A stretch of 35,098 nucleotides of DNA from Lachnospiraceae bacterium (GTDB lineage Bacteria; Bacillota; Clostridia; Lachnospirales; Lachnospiraceae): contig JAUNAG010000006.1 in assembly GCA_030527685.1 (NCBI GenBank), positions 1 to 35,098 on the forward strand, given 5' to 3'. Within the stretch, counting starts at the first letter, position 1. Each line of letters opens with the position of its first letter. The notes beneath the pieces were generated by a model. The model did not search any database. It saw only the letters and a list, made by a program, of their open reading frames with translations, and was not told where the DNA came from. Positions 1 to 8,335 of the stretch are shown here, one piece after another. Made by a program: the position numbers and the translations under genes.

Positions 1-464
1 ATGCCTGACTGCTGTGCACTTCCGTCCGGTGCTGTACCGGGCTGAGCACTTCCGGGCTGTGCGCTTCCTTCCTGAACTGTGCCGGACTGATCGCTGCCTG
101 GCGTTCCTGCTGTATTCCCGCCTGCTGTCTGCGGGTCATCTGCTGTTCCGCTGTTTTTCAGCGCGCCTTTCAGCGCATCGGTCTGTGCGAACAGTCTGAC
201 CGAAATGGACTCATAGGTGTGAAGCGCTGCTGCATTCACCTGTGAGGCTGTACCTGTCACCTGTTTTTCTCCGCTCTTCGTCTCTGCTGCATTCGCACTC
301 GTAAACTGCTTTGCAAGTCCGCTGTATTCTCTGCCGCTGGCGTAATAGACGCGCAGAATGCCGAAAAGCTGATAGCCGGAAAAGCAGAAGATGCCGAGTG
401 CAATCAGAAGCAGAAGTGTTCTGAAAAAACCGCCTGCACTTCTCTTTTTCTTTTTTCCGCTCAT
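1..464 (-). CDS. Class B sortase-like protein, N-terminal part only (cut by window edge)
   Basis: The reading frame opens at an ATG at 464 and stays open for 154 codons to the left edge, so the C-terminal catalytic part is not visible. AAGGA lies 5 bases before the ATG. The protein starts with a basic stretch (SGKKKKRSAGG), then one hydrophobic segment at about residues 15-38, then YYASGREYSGLAKQF, which resembles the start of the extracellular part of SrtB-type sortases. After residue 100 it becomes a low-complexity Gly/Ser/Ala/Gln/Pro linker with GSAQPG-like repeats. Class B sortases are membrane-anchored transpeptidases that attach proteins to the cell wall. Without the Cys/His/Arg catalytic core the assignment is tentative; it could be another single-pass secreted protein. 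Confidence 0.5.
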   Translation of the reverse strand, partial: MSGKKKKRSAGGFFRTLLLLIALGIFCFSGYQLFGILRVYYASGREYSGLAKQFTSANAAETKSGEKQVTGTASQVNAAALHTYESISVRLFAQTDALKGALKNSGTADDPQTAGGNTAGTPGSDQSGTVQEGSAQPGSAQPGTAPDGSAQQSG

Positions 465-489
465 AGGTTCCTTTTTCTTCTCTCCTTTT

Positions 490-523
490 AAAAGCACAGA
501 AGCTGCCGGTATCCCGGCAGCGG
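490..523 (-). terminator. Probable terminator of the aminotransferase gene
   Basis: An 8-bp perfect stem (GCTGCCGG/CCGGCAGC, 502-509 with 514-521) and a 4-base loop lie 28 bases past the aminotransferase stop. On the minus strand the stem is followed by TTCTGTGCTTTT, an interrupted T tract, so termination may be incomplete. Confidence 0.55.
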
Positions 524-548
524 TCCATGAATCTACTTATTTGAATAT

Positions 549-1835
549 TCAGCCTGCGAGATATTTTTCAACACTGACAAGCTTTACGCTTAAAACAAAA
601 ACCTCTGCTGCCTTCTTCAGCTCCGCCAGAGTCGGATAAGACGGAGCAATACGAATATTGCTGTCCTGCGGGTCCTTGCCATACGGATATGTTGCGCCGG
701 CCGGTGTCATCTTCACGCCTGCCTCGTCGCACTTTGCAACGATTGCCTTTGCACAGCCCTCAAGGCTATCAAAGGAGATGAAGTAACCGCCGCGCGGTTT
801 GGTCCACTCTGCGATCTCCAGACCGCCGAGCTCACGCTCGAGTGTCTCCAGAACTGCCTCAAACTTCGGACGAAGGATTTCGGCATGCTTCTTCATATGC
901 TCCTGCATATTGGCGAAGTTTCCGAAGAATCTGACATGACGAAGCTGGTTCAGCTTATCATGACCGATAGTCTGTGCTGTCATATACTTCAGGATATCTT
1001 CCAGATTTCTCTTTGATGCTGCAAGTGCTGCAAGTCCGGAACCCGGGAATGTAACCTTGGAAGTAGAGATGAACTTGTAAACCAGATCCGGATTGCCTGC
1101 CTTCTCACACTCTGACAGAAGCTCCAGAATGACATCCTGATTGTCTTCATCATACAGATGATGGATGGAATAAGCATTGTCCCAGAAGATACGGAAGTCT
1201 TCTGCTGCCGGCTTCAGATTGGCAAAACGTCTGACTGTCTCATCAGAGTAGCTGTAGCCCTGCGGATTGGAATACTTCGGTACGCACCAGATACCCTTAA
1301 CAGCTGCATCGTTGTTGACATATTTTTCAACAAGATCCATATCCGGGCCTTCCGGAGTCATCGGGATGTTGATCATCTCAATGCCGAAGAACTCTGTTAC
1401 ACGGAAATGACGGTCATAACCCGGTACCGGGCAGAGGAACTTAACCTTGTCCAGCTTGCCCCAGGGTGTGCTGCCGCATACACCGTGTGTGTAGCATCTT
1501 GCAACTGTATCAAACATAATATTCAGAGAAGAGGTTCCGTAGATGATCATATTATCCGGATCCACCTCGGACATCGCACCCATCAGGCGCTTTGCTTCCG
1601 GAATACCTGCAAGAATACCGTAGTTTCTGCAATCTGTACCGGTCTCATCCAGGAAGTAGGAGTCTGAATTCAGAACATCCATCATCTCATTGGAAAGCTC
1701 CAGCTGCTGAATAGAAGGCTTGCCGCGTGACATATCCAGCTTGAGTTTCTTTGCTTTTACTTCTTCGAACTGAGCATCCAGCGCTTTCTTCTCAGCCTGC
1801 AGCTCTTCACGAGTCATATCCTTGTAAGCCTTCAT
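549..1835 (-). CDS. PLP-dependent aminotransferase, subgroup Ic aspartate aminotransferase-like
   Basis: Fold-type I pyridoxal-phosphate enzyme of 428 residues that probably moves an amino group between aspartate or a related amino acid and a 2-oxoacid in the cytoplasm. Visible landmarks are Asn190 in YSNPQG, the WDNAY motif (218-222) with the Asp that contacts the PLP ring nitrogen, Lys260 in STSKVTFPGSG as the Schiff-base lysine, and Arg396 in NIRIAPSYP, which binds the substrate carboxylate. The MSRGKPS stretch near residue 35 and the overall length fit the MocR-like/subgroup Ic aspartate aminotransferases rather than AspC. The ATG at 1835 is preferred over an in-frame ATG 23 codons upstream because GGAGG (1850-1846) precedes it. 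It is divergent from the methyltransferase gene. Substrate specificity is inferred from family only. Confidence 0.85.
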   Translation of the reverse strand: MKAYKDMTREELQAEKKALDAQFEEVKAKKLKLDMSRGKPSIQQLELSNEMMDVLNSDSYFLDETGTDCRNYGILAGIPEAKRLMGAMSEVDPDNMIIYGTSSLNIMFDTVARCYTHGVCGSTPWGKLDKVKFLCPVPGYDRHFRVTEFFGIEMINIPMTPEGPDMDLVEKYVNNDAAVKGIWCVPKYSNPQGYSYSDETVRRFANLKPAAEDFRIFWDNAYSIHHLYDEDNQDVILELLSECEKAGNPDLVYKFISTSKVTFPGSGLAALAASKRNLEDILKYMTAQTIGHDKLNQLRHVRFFGNFANMQEHMKKHAEILRPKFEAVLETLERELGGLEIAEWTKPRGGYFISFDSLEGCAKAIVAKCDEAGVKMTPAGATYPYGKDPQDSNIRIAPSYPTLAELKKAAEVFVLSVKLVSVEKYLAG

Positions 1836-1925
1836 CTGTGTGTTACCTCCTCTTTCCCTTCTGTGTGCATACAGGTTCGCATACACCCATTTCGGGAATC
1901 TCATCTAAATTGCTTGGTTTTCTCG

Positions 1926-1954
1926 ATTTTATAGCAGCCGGGGGGAAGTGTCAA
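1926..1954 (-). promoter_or_regulatory. Sigma-70 type promoter of the aminotransferase gene
   Basis: TTGACA (1949-1954), 17 bases, then TAAAAT (1926-1931) on the minus strand. The transcript would start about 85 bases before the ATG at 1835. Confidence 0.65.
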
Positions 1955-1963
1955 CTCTCCCTC

Positions 1964-1992
1964 TTGCACGACATATCCGAATACGATATGAT
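1964..1992 (+). promoter_or_regulatory. Promoter of the methyltransferase gene
   Basis: TTGCAC (1964-1969), 17 bases, then TATGAT (1987-1992). The -10 overlaps the right half of a short palindrome, CATATC (1972-1977) with GATATG (1985-1990). Transcription from about 1999 gives a leader of roughly 165 nt. Its -35 lies only 10 bases from the -35 of the divergent aminotransferase promoter, so one bound regulator could affect both. Confidence 0.6.
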
Positions 1993-2000
1993 GACACTTA

Positions 2001-2150
2001 AAAGTCCCGCGGTGCGGACATGACGGAGTCGTGCTTGCACGAACGGAGTCATGGACATAGCGCGGGCTAACATACATGAGCAAAAAAGCCATGGAACGAA
2101 TGTGACAGGGCGATTTGCGAATGGACGACATCCCCGCCTGGCGGGTAGAA
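2001..2150 (+). promoter_or_regulatory. Structured 5' leader RNA of the methyltransferase gene
   Basis: Right after the predicted start site the sequence can fold into a nested stem: outer arms CCCGCG (2006-2011) with CGCGGG (2061-2066), middle arms CATGAC (2019-2024) with GTCATG (2048-2053), and inner arms TCGTGC (2029-2034) with GCACGA (2037-2042). Two asymmetric internal loops contain repeated CGGAGTC. A second small hairpin, CCCGC with GCGGG (2133-2145), ends just before the ribosome binding site at 2148-2154. I do not recognise it as a known riboswitch class. The structure is read by eye, not by energy calculation. Confidence 0.5.
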
Positions 2151-2162
2151 GGAGGATTCTCT

Positions 2163-3026
2163 ATGTGGATTGCTGACAACTGGAAGGACTATGAAGTGCT
2201 GGACACTTCGGACGGGGAAAAGCTTGAACGCTGGGGAGATTATCTTCTGATCAGACCGGACCCGCAGGTTATCTGGAAGACAGATCGAAAGCTTCCCGGA
2301 TGGAAACACCCGAACGGTCATTATCATCGCAGTGCAAAGGGAGGCGGAAGCTGGGATTTCTTCCACCTGCCGGAAACCTGGACCATTCATTATGATTCAC
2401 TGACCTTCAATCTGAAGCCCTTCAGCTTTAAGCATACCGGTCTTTTTCCGGAGCAGGCTGCCAACTGGGACTGGTTCAGCCGTCTCATCAAAGAGGCTGA
2501 CCGTCCGATTAAGGTTCTGAATCTCTTTGCCTATACAGGCGGTGCCACCTGTGCAGCACTTGCAGCAGGTGCCTCTGTCACTCATGTCGATGCCTCCAAG
2601 GGTATGGTAACATGGGCTCATGAAAATGCAGACCTCTCTTCTCCGGACAACCACAATGTCCGCTGGCTTGTGGATGACTGCACGAAATTCGTACAGCGCG
2701 AGATCCGCCGCGGCTCCAGATATGATGCCATCATCATGGATCCGCCGTCCTACGGACGCGGTCCGAAGGGTGAGATCTGGAAGATTGAGGATACAGTCTT
2801 CCCGCTGATCAATCTCTGCTCTGAACTGCTGAGTGATAAACCGCTGTTCTTCCTGATCAGTTCCTATACAACAGGACTGCAGCCGGGTGTTCTGAACTAC
2901 ATGCTCTCCACAGCATTAAAGAATCATCATCCGTCAAAAATCGAAGCTGACGAAATCGGTCTTCCGGTCAGCTCCAACGGCCTTGTGCTTCCCTGCGGCT
3001 GCGCAGGACGCGCTTCCTGGTCATAA
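2163..3026 (+). CDS. SAM-dependent methyltransferase, RlmI/RlmK-like (COG1092 type)
   Basis: Class I Rossmann-fold methyltransferase of 287 residues, probably acting on an rRNA cytosine or guanine. Motif I is NLFAYTGGAT at about 120-129, the acidic residue of the next strand is Asp143 in HVDAS, and the motif IV signature DPPSYGRG is at 193-200. HTGLFPEQAANWDW (91-104) matches the conserved block that precedes the SAM site in RlmI-type enzymes. An N-terminal PUA domain as in RlmI is not evident; the first 85 residues are short and of different character. AGAAGGAGG ends 7 bases before the ATG at 2163, which decides the start over an upstream in-frame ATG at 2115. It is the only convincing plus-strand protein gene in the window. 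Confidence 0.82.
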   Translation: MWIADNWKDYEVLDTSDGEKLERWGDYLLIRPDPQVIWKTDRKLPGWKHPNGHYHRSAKGGGSWDFFHLPETWTIHYDSLTFNLKPFSFKHTGLFPEQAANWDWFSRLIKEADRPIKVLNLFAYTGGATCAALAAGASVTHVDASKGMVTWAHENADLSSPDNHNVRWLVDDCTKFVQREIRRGSRYDAIIMDPPSYGRGPKGEIWKIEDTVFPLINLCSELLSDKPLFFLISSYTTGLQPGVLNYMLSTALKNHHPSKIEADEIGLPVSSNGLVLPCGCAGRASWS

Positions 3027-3040
3027 TTGATATAAAGAAT

Positions 3041-3087
3041 AAAAAAGCAGGCGTACCCTTGATCTGAAGGATACGCCTGCTTTTTAT
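3041..3087. terminator. Bidirectional intrinsic terminator between the methyltransferase gene and mntP
   Basis: A long stem pairs AAAAAGCAGGCGTA (from 3042) with TACGCCTGCTTTTT (to 3085) around a short loop. It has a T run on both strands and sits between two convergent genes, so it can end transcription from either side. Confidence 0.85.
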
Positions 3088-3156
3088 TTCACACTTTTTA
3101 ATCTGATGCTTTGTTATCTGCAATTAATCATGGTGGAAATCTGTCAAAAGACGATC

Positions 3157-3717
3157 TCAGGCCAGAACTCCCAGATGCTCCAGGAGAACCTTCAGACCGA
3201 TCAGAATCAGGATCACGCCTCCGGTAAACTCCGCCTTTGCTCTGTAGCGGGTTCCGAATACATTGCCGACCTTGACACCGACTGCACCGAATACGAATGT
3301 TGTACATCCGATGATTGTAATAGCAAGCCAGATATTAACCTTCAGCATGGCGAAGGATACGCCTACTGCCAATGCATCGATGCTGGTTGCAACTGCCAGA
3401 AGAAGCATGGTACGGAAGCTGAAATCGTCATCAGCTTTCTCATCCTCGCCAAAGGCTTCTTTAATCATGCTGGCACCTACAAAAAGAAGAAGGAAGAATA
3501 CGATCCAGTGATCGAAGCGCTCGATCACATTATACAGATTTGTGCCGACTGCCCAGCCCAGGAACGGCATCAAAGCCTGAAAACCGCCAAAATAAAGGCC
3601 TGCAATGCAGGCCTTTTTCCAATCCATCTTCTTCATTCCGAGACCTTTGCAGATTGATACTGCAAAAGCATCCATGGACAGGCCGATGCCTGTCAGAAAA
3701 ATTTCTAATGGACTCAT
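3157..3717 (-). CDS. mntP: Manganese efflux pump MntP
   Basis: Inner-membrane protein of 186 residues with six predicted hydrophobic helices that exports Mn2+ and protects against manganese overload. The two-fold repeat of the family is visible: GLSMDAFAVSICKG with Asp16 in the first half and ATSIDALAVGV with Asp114 in the second. These correspond to the paired helix aspartates needed for transport in E. coli MntP. The acidic stretch EDEKADDD (91-98) lies in the loop between the halves. GGAG ends 4 bases before the ATG. It starts 34 bases after the SH3 lipoprotein gene and may share its transcript. The manganese-sensing yybP-ykoY riboswitch often found before mntP is not seen here. Confidence 0.93.
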   Translation of the reverse strand: MSPLEIFLTGIGLSMDAFAVSICKGLGMKKMDWKKACIAGLYFGGFQALMPFLGWAVGTNLYNVIERFDHWIVFFLLLFVGASMIKEAFGEDEKADDDFSFRTMLLLAVATSIDALAVGVSFAMLKVNIWLAITIIGCTTFVFGAVGVKVGNVFGTRYRAKAEFTGGVILILIGLKVLLEHLGVLA

Positions 3718-3751
3718 AATACTCCGTTTATTCGTTTAAAAATTCATTCAA

Positions 3752-4384
3752 TCATGAAAAATACTTTGCGTATACCCAGCCTGTCTGGCCATTATACTCA
3801 ACCTTGAACCACTCGCCGTCATCATCGGTATCAATGACAGTGACTGTTTCACCCTCTTTAATTGTTCCGATGACAGAGTCCTCATCAAAATCACGATCAT
3901 TACGGAAGTTGACCTCATCTGCTGTGCAGGTTGCTGTGTTGCCTTCACCTGCCGGCTGGAAATCCTCTTCCTCATTTGTCGTTGCAGCTGTTGTCTCGCT
4001 TGTGGCAGCTGTATTCTCATCATTGTTCTCTGCTGCTGTATTCGCATTGGCATCAGCTGCTGTAGATGCGGCATCTGTATTCTCTGCAGCATTGTCTACT
4101 ACTTCTGCAGCGGCTGCTTCTGTCGGAGCTGCTGTAGAAACTGCTGCGGAGGATTCTGTAGAAGTCGGAACGATCTGAGCCGGAATCTCCGGAAGAATAT
4201 TGGTCGGAGTAGCTGTTACATCCGCGCTTGTGGATGCAGTTGCATCCTCTGCAGATCCAACAATAGTAGTAGCCGTATCACTCTCTGTCAGTGAAGTGAT
4301 TGTTCCTTCTCCGCCGCATGCTGTCAGCGAAAGCGCTGAGATGCAGAGCGTCAGAATGATTGCTCCTCTGAACTTATTTTTCAT
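3752..4384 (-). CDS. Lipoprotein with C-terminal bacterial SH3 domain
   Basis: A 210-residue exported protein. A short basic N-terminus and hydrophobic segment end in the lipobox LTAC with Cys23 as the lipidation site. Residues about 30-145 form a low-complexity linker rich in Thr, Ala, Ser, Glu and Asn, probably disordered and wall-spanning. Residues about 151-210 form an SH3_3-type domain (VNFRNDRDFDEDSVIG, EGETVTVID, WFKVEYNGQTGWVYAKYFS). Such domains usually bind peptidoglycan or cell-wall peptides. The ATG at 4384 is chosen over one 8 codons upstream because the signal peptide begins there and AAGGGG lies about 10 bases before it. There is no catalytic domain, so a sensor, anchor or envelope-binding role is possible; its function is otherwise unknown. 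Confidence 0.8.
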   Translation of the reverse strand: MKNKFRGAIILTLCISALSLTACGGEGTITSLTESDTATTIVGSAEDATASTSADVTATPTNILPEIPAQIVPTSTESSAAVSTAAPTEAAAAEVVDNAAENTDAASTAADANANTAAENNDENTAATSETTAATTNEEEDFQPAGEGNTATCTADEVNFRNDRDFDEDSVIGTIKEGETVTVIDTDDDGEWFKVEYNGQTGWVYAKYFS

Positions 4385-4426
4385 TGTAATATTGCCCCTT
4401 TCTGACATTGCGGGATAATACCCTTA

Positions 4427-4453
4427 AAATAGAAAAACGCGCCAACTGGCGAC
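4427..4453 (-). terminator. Terminator after the tRNA-Ala gene
   Basis: The stem CGCC/GGCG (4440-4443 with 4448-4451), extendable to CGCCA/TGGCG, is followed on the minus strand by CGTTTTTCTATTTT. It lies within 35 bases of the mature tRNA 3' end. The stem is short, so some read-through to the lipoprotein gene is likely. Confidence 0.6.
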
Positions 4454-4461
4454 GTCCTTCA

Positions 4462-4534
<73 letters not shown>

Positions 4535-4550
4535 ATCCTTTGCAAACTAT

Positions 4551-4579
4551 ATAATAACAGCATTTATATAAGATGACAA
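4551..4579 (-). promoter_or_regulatory. Promoter of the tRNA-Ala gene
   Basis: TTGTCA (4574-4579), 17 bases, TATTAT (4551-4556) on the minus strand, about 17 bases before the mature 5' end at 4534. The rest of 4580-4736 is AT-rich and shows no gene. Confidence 0.65.
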
Positions 4580-4736
4580 TGTCACTTCTTTTATAAAATA
4601 TGAAAAGTTAGTTAAAATTAGAAAAATTCTTGTAAAAGCCCGTACATTGTATATCCATAGTTTGATCACATTCAGAACAAATAGCGACACATTACTCTTT
4701 CACACACGAGCAGAGTTTTCCATGACATACCCTATC

Positions 4737-4784
4737 AAATAAAAAATGCCACAGGAATAATACTATTCCCATGGCATTTCCTTA
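4737..4784 (-). terminator. Intrinsic terminator of tuf
   Basis: On the minus strand AAATGCCA...GGAATA pairs with TATTCC...TGGCATTT, followed by a run of T (4739-4746). It lies about 35 bases past the tuf stop and closes the str operon. Confidence 0.85.
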
Positions 4785-4816
4785 GGCTAAATCAAATTCC
4801 GCAGCTAACGTCGAAA

Positions 4817-6010
4817 TTACTCGATGATTGTAGCAACACGGCCTGATCCAACAGTACGGCCACCTTCGCGGATAGCGAATGTAAGACCCTGCTCCATAGC
4901 GATCGGGTGGATCAGCTCGATTGTCATCTCAACGTTGTCGCCCGGCATGCACATCTCTGTGCCTTCCGGAAGAGAGATAACGCCTGTAACGTCTGTTGTT
5001 CTGAAGTAGAACTGCGGACGATAGTTGTTGAAGAACGGTGTATGACGACCACCTTCATCCTTTGTCAGAACGTAAACCTGAGCTGTGAACTTCTTGTGGC
5101 AAGTTACAGTACCCGGCTTAGCAACGACCTGGCCACGAACGATAGCTGTACGGTCGATACCACGAAGCAGAACGCCGACGTTGTCACCAGCTTCTGCATA
5201 GTCAAGCAGCTTGTGGAACATTTCGATACCGGTAGCAACAGATGTAGCTGCCTTCTCCTTGACACCAAGGATTTCAACCGGATCATTCAGCTTCAGAGTA
5301 CCACGCTCAACACGGCCTGTAGCAACAGTACCACGACCGGAGATTGTGAATACGTCCTCGACCGGCATCAGGAACGGCTTATCTGTATCACGAACCGGTT
5401 CCGGGATCCACTCGTCAACTGTGGACATAAGCTCCATGATCTTATCGCCCCATTCGCCGTTCGGATCTTCAAGAGCCTTCAGACCAGAACCCTTAACGAT
5501 CGGTGTATCCGGGAAGCCTTCGTTCTCAAGAAGCTCGGAAACTTCCATCTCGACGAGCTCAAGAAGCTCTTCGTCATCGACCATATCGCACTTGTTCAGG
5601 AAAACAACGATCTTCGGAACGCCTACCTGGCGAGCAAGAAGAACGTGCTCACGAGTCTGAGCCATAACGCCGTCTGTAGCAGCAACGATCAGGATAGCGC
5701 CGTCCATCTGAGCAGCACCTGTGATCATGTTCTTAACGTAGTCAGCATGGCCCGGGCAGTCAACGTGTGCATAGTGACGTGCCTCTGTCTCGTACTCAAC
5801 GTGAGCAGAGTTGATGGTGATACCACGCTCTCTTTCTTCCGGAGCCTTATCGATGTTAGCGAAGTCTACGATCTGGTTTGTCTCACTCGGAAGTCTGGTA
5901 GCCAGAACCTTTGTGATAGCTGCAGTAGTTGTTGTCTTACCATGGTCTACGTGGCCGATGGTACCAATGTTTACATGCGGCTTGGTTCTATCAAAATGCG
6001 CCTTTCCCAT
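4817..6010 (-). CDS. tuf: Elongation factor Tu
   Basis: EF-Tu, 397 residues, the GTPase that carries aminoacyl-tRNA to the ribosomal A site. The G domain shows GHVDHGKT (G1), RGITI (G2), DCPGH (G3), NKCD (G4) and GSGLKAL (G5 region). Domain 2 begins near [25 protein letters not shown], and domain 3 ends with [14 protein letters not shown]. It is full length with no frameshift. AAGGAGG lies 10 bases before the ATG. It is the last gene of the rpsL-rpsG-fusA-tuf cluster but has its own promoter in the 192-base gap after fusA, consistent with its need for higher expression than the rest of the operon. Confidence 0.99.
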   Translation of the reverse strand: MGKAHFDRTKPHVNIGTIGHVDHGKTTTTAAITKVLATRLPSETNQIVDFANIDKAPEERERGITINSAHVEYETEARHYAHVDCPGHADYVKNMITGAAQMDGAILIVAATDGVMAQTREHVLLARQVGVPKIVVFLNKCDMVDDEELLELVEMEVSELLENEGFPDTPIVKGSGLKALEDPNGEWGDKIMELMSTVDEWIPEPVRDTDKPFLMPVEDVFTISGRGTVATGRVERGTLKLNDPVEILGVKEKAATSVATGIEMFHKLLDYAEAGDNVGVLLRGIDRTAIVRGQVVAKPGTVTCHKKFTAQVYVLTKDEGGRHTPFFNNYRPQFYFRTTDVTGVISLPEGTEMCMPGDNVEMTIELIHPIAMEQGLTFAIREGGRTVGSGRVATIIE

Positions 6011-6083
6011 TTTAGATATTCCTCCTTAAAATGAATGCCAACAGGCTGATTTCAGCCCACTGTTTCTGAGATTACTATCTGGT

Positions 6084-6112
6084 ATTATATTTCAATGCGC
6101 CTTTATTTGCAA
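6084..6112 (-). promoter_or_regulatory. Internal promoter of tuf
   Basis: TTGCAA (6107-6112), 17 bases, TATAAT (6084-6089) on the minus strand. A small leader hairpin, GGCTGA/TCAGCC (6044-6057), follows about 20 bases before the ribosome binding site. Confidence 0.7.
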
Positions 6113-6159
6113 GCGCAATTGCTGTACGGATGACAGCAGACGCATGAAATAATACCTGT

Positions 6160-6186
6160 CATGTGCACGGATGAACCGTGCACATG
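6160..6186 (-). other. Strong hairpin just after fusA
   Basis: A perfect 11-bp inverted repeat (CATGTGCACGG, 5 bases, CCGTGCACATG) starts 16 bases past the fusA stop. On the minus strand it is followed by ACAGGTATTATTT, not a true T tract. It may protect or process the fusA 3' end or act as a weak terminator before the tuf promoter. Confidence 0.6.
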
Positions 6187-6202
6187 TAATTCTTTAAAGA
6201 AA

Positions 6203-8320
6203 TCAGTTCTTTGTCAGAATCTTCGCAGCAACGTTCTTCGGAACCGGCTCGTAACGCTCGAAGAACATAGAGTAGTTACCACGGCCCTGTGTACGGGAAC
6301 GAAGATCTGTTGCATAGCCGAACATCTCGGACAGCGGAACGTAGCCGTTAACCTGCTTGCCGCCGCCGACATCTTCCATGCCTTCGATACGTCCACGACG
6401 AGAGTTGATATCGCCGATGACATCGCCCATGTACTCTTCCGGCATTGTGACTTCGACCTTCATGATCGGCTCAAGAAGAACCGGGTTAGCCTTAGCCATA
6501 GCTTCCTTGAAGCACATAGATCCGGCAACGTGGAATGCCATTTCGGAAGAGTCGACTTCATGGTAGGAACCGTCATAGACGTTTGCATGAATACCGACTA
6601 CCGGATAGCCGCCGAGTGTACCGGCTCTCATAGCCTCCTGGATACCATCGTCGATTGCCGGGATGTATTCCTTCGGAATAGAACCACCGACAACTGTGCT
6701 CTCGAACTGGTACAGGTTCTCGCCGTTCGGATCCATCGGTGTGAAGATGCACTTGCAGTGACCGTACTGGCCGTGACCACCGGACTGCTTTGCATACTTG
6801 AACTCCTGACGAACCTCTGTTCCGAATGTCTCCTTGTAGGAAACCTGCGGAGCGCCGACGTTTGCTTCAACGTGGAACTCACGAAGCAGACGGTCAACGA
6901 TGATCTCAAGATGAAGCTCACCCATGCCGGCGATGATGGTCTGGCCTGTTTCAGCATCAGTATGCTGTCTGAAGGTCGGATCTTCTTCTGCCAGCTTGGC
7001 AAGTGCTGTACCAAGCTTTTCCTGACCAGCCTTGGTCTTCGGCTCGATTGCGAGCTCGATAACCGGCTCGGGGAATTCCATAGACTCCAGGATGATCGGA
7101 TTCTGCTCATCGCAAAGTGTATCACCTGTGCCGGTGAACTTCAGACCGATAGCAGCTGCGATATCACCTGAGTAAACGCGATCCAGCTCTGTTCTCTTGT
7201 TTGCATGCATCTGAAGAATACGTGCAACACGCTCCTTCTTCTGCTTTGAAGAGTTATAAGCATAAGAACCGGAAGCAAGGGAACCGGAGTACACTCTGAA
7301 GTATGCCAGCTTGCCGACGAACGGGTCTGTCATAATCTTGAATGCGAGTGCGGAGAACGGCTCATCATCAGAAGAATCACGATGATCTTCTTCGCCGTCC
7401 ATTGTTGTTCCCTGGATAGCCGGAATATCAAGCGGGCTCGGCATGTACTCGATGACAGCATCGATCATCTTCTGGATACCCTTGTTGCGGTAAGCTGTAC
7501 CGCAGGTAACCGGAATAGCCGTACCTTCGCATGTGCCCTTACGCAGAGCTGCCTTCAGAGCCTCAACAGACGGCTCTTCACCATCGAGGTACTGCATCAT
7601 CAGCTCCTCGTCAAGGTCGCAGATCTGCTCAACGAGCTTCTCATGCCATTCTGCAGCATCATCAGCCATATCTTCCGGAACCGGAGTGATCTCAATCTGA
7701 TCACCCTTGTCATCCTTGTAGATATAAGCCTGCATCTCGAACAGATCGATGATACCTTCGAATGTATCTTCCTTGCCGATCGGCAGCTGGATGCAAACCG
7801 GGTTCTTGCCCAGACGGTTCTTGATCTGCTCTACGCAGCTGTAGAAATCCGCACCGATGACGTCCATCTTGTTGATGAATGCCATACGCGGAACGTTGTA
7901 CTTGTCAGCCTGACGCCAGACATTCTCTGACTGCGGCTCGACGCCGCCCTTTGCGGCGAAGACACCGACTGCACCGTCGAGGACACGAAGGGAACGCTCT
8001 ACTTCGACAGTAAAGTCAACGTGGCCCGGTGTATCGATGATATTGATGCGGTGCTCAAGAGCTCCCGGTGCCGGCTTGGTCTCTTTTTCAAGAGTCCAGT
8101 GGCAGGTTGTTGCAGCAGACGTGATAGTAATACCACGCTCCTGCTCCTGAGCCATCCAGTCCATTGTAGCGGTACCATCATGGGTCTCACCGATCTTGTA
8201 GCTTACGCCGGTATAATACAGGATACGCTCTGTAAGCGTTGTCTTACCTGCATCGATATGAGCCATGATACCGATATTTCTGGTTCTATCAAGAGGGTAC
8301 TCTCTTCCAGAAGCAGCCAT
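6203..8320 (-). CDS. fusA: Elongation factor G
   Basis: EF-G, 705 residues, the GTPase that drives translocation of tRNA and mRNA and, with RRF, ribosome recycling. Visible are AHIDAGKT (G1, about residue 19), RGITITSA (G2), DTPGH (G3), NKMD (G4), the domain II start near [26 protein letters not shown], and the domain IV/V region with [12 protein letters not shown] and [24 protein letters not shown] lies 5 bases before the ATG, and the gene starts 15 bases after rpsG, so they are co-transcribed. Length and motifs fit the housekeeping EF-G1, not a tetracycline-protection paralogue. Confidence 0.99.
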   Translation of the reverse strand: MAASGREYPLDRTRNIGIMAHIDAGKTTLTERILYYTGVSYKIGETHDGTATMDWMAQEQERGITITSAATTCHWTLEKETKPAPGALEHRINIIDTPGHVDFTVEVERSLRVLDGAVGVFAAKGGVEPQSENVWRQADKYNVPRMAFINKMDVIGADFYSCVEQIKNRLGKNPVCIQLPIGKEDTFEGIIDLFEMQAYIYKDDKGDQIEITPVPEDMADDAAEWHEKLVEQICDLDEELMMQYLDGEEPSVEALKAALRKGTCEGTAIPVTCGTAYRNKGIQKMIDAVIEYMPSPLDIPAIQGTTMDGEEDHRDSSDDEPFSALAFKIMTDPFVGKLAYFRVYSGSLASGSYAYNSSKQKKERVARILQMHANKRTELDRVYSGDIAAAIGLKFTGTGDTLCDEQNPIILESMEFPEPVIELAIEPKTKAGQEKLGTALAKLAEEDPTFRQHTDAETGQTIIAGMGELHLEIIVDRLLREFHVEANVGAPQVSYKETFGTEVRQEFKYAKQSGGHGQYGHCKCIFTPMDPNGENLYQFESTVVGGSIPKEYIPAIDDGIQEAMRAGTLGGYPVVGIHANVYDGSYHEVDSSEMAFHVAGSMCFKEAMAKANPVLLEPIMKVEVTMPEEYMGDVIGDINSRRGRIEGMEDVGGGKQVNGYVPLSEMFGYATDLRSRTQGRGNYSMFFERYEPVPKNVAAKILTKN

Positions 8321-8335
8321 TGAATCTCCTTTCTA

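Noticed and set aside
3718-3751. Possible yybP-ykoY manganese riboswitch before mntP.
   Set aside because: The gap is only 34 bases and the upstream gene is an SH3 lipoprotein; there is no room for the riboswitch.
4907-6034. A 375-codon reading frame on the plus strand, opposite tuf.
   Set aside because: It is antisense to a fully conserved EF-Tu gene, is rich in Cys and Ser with no domain pattern, and has no ribosome binding site. Similar long antisense frames opposite fusA (6161-7171), the kinase (12710-13696), the Ig-like gene (10927-11787) and the aldolase (31864-32913) were dropped for the same reason.
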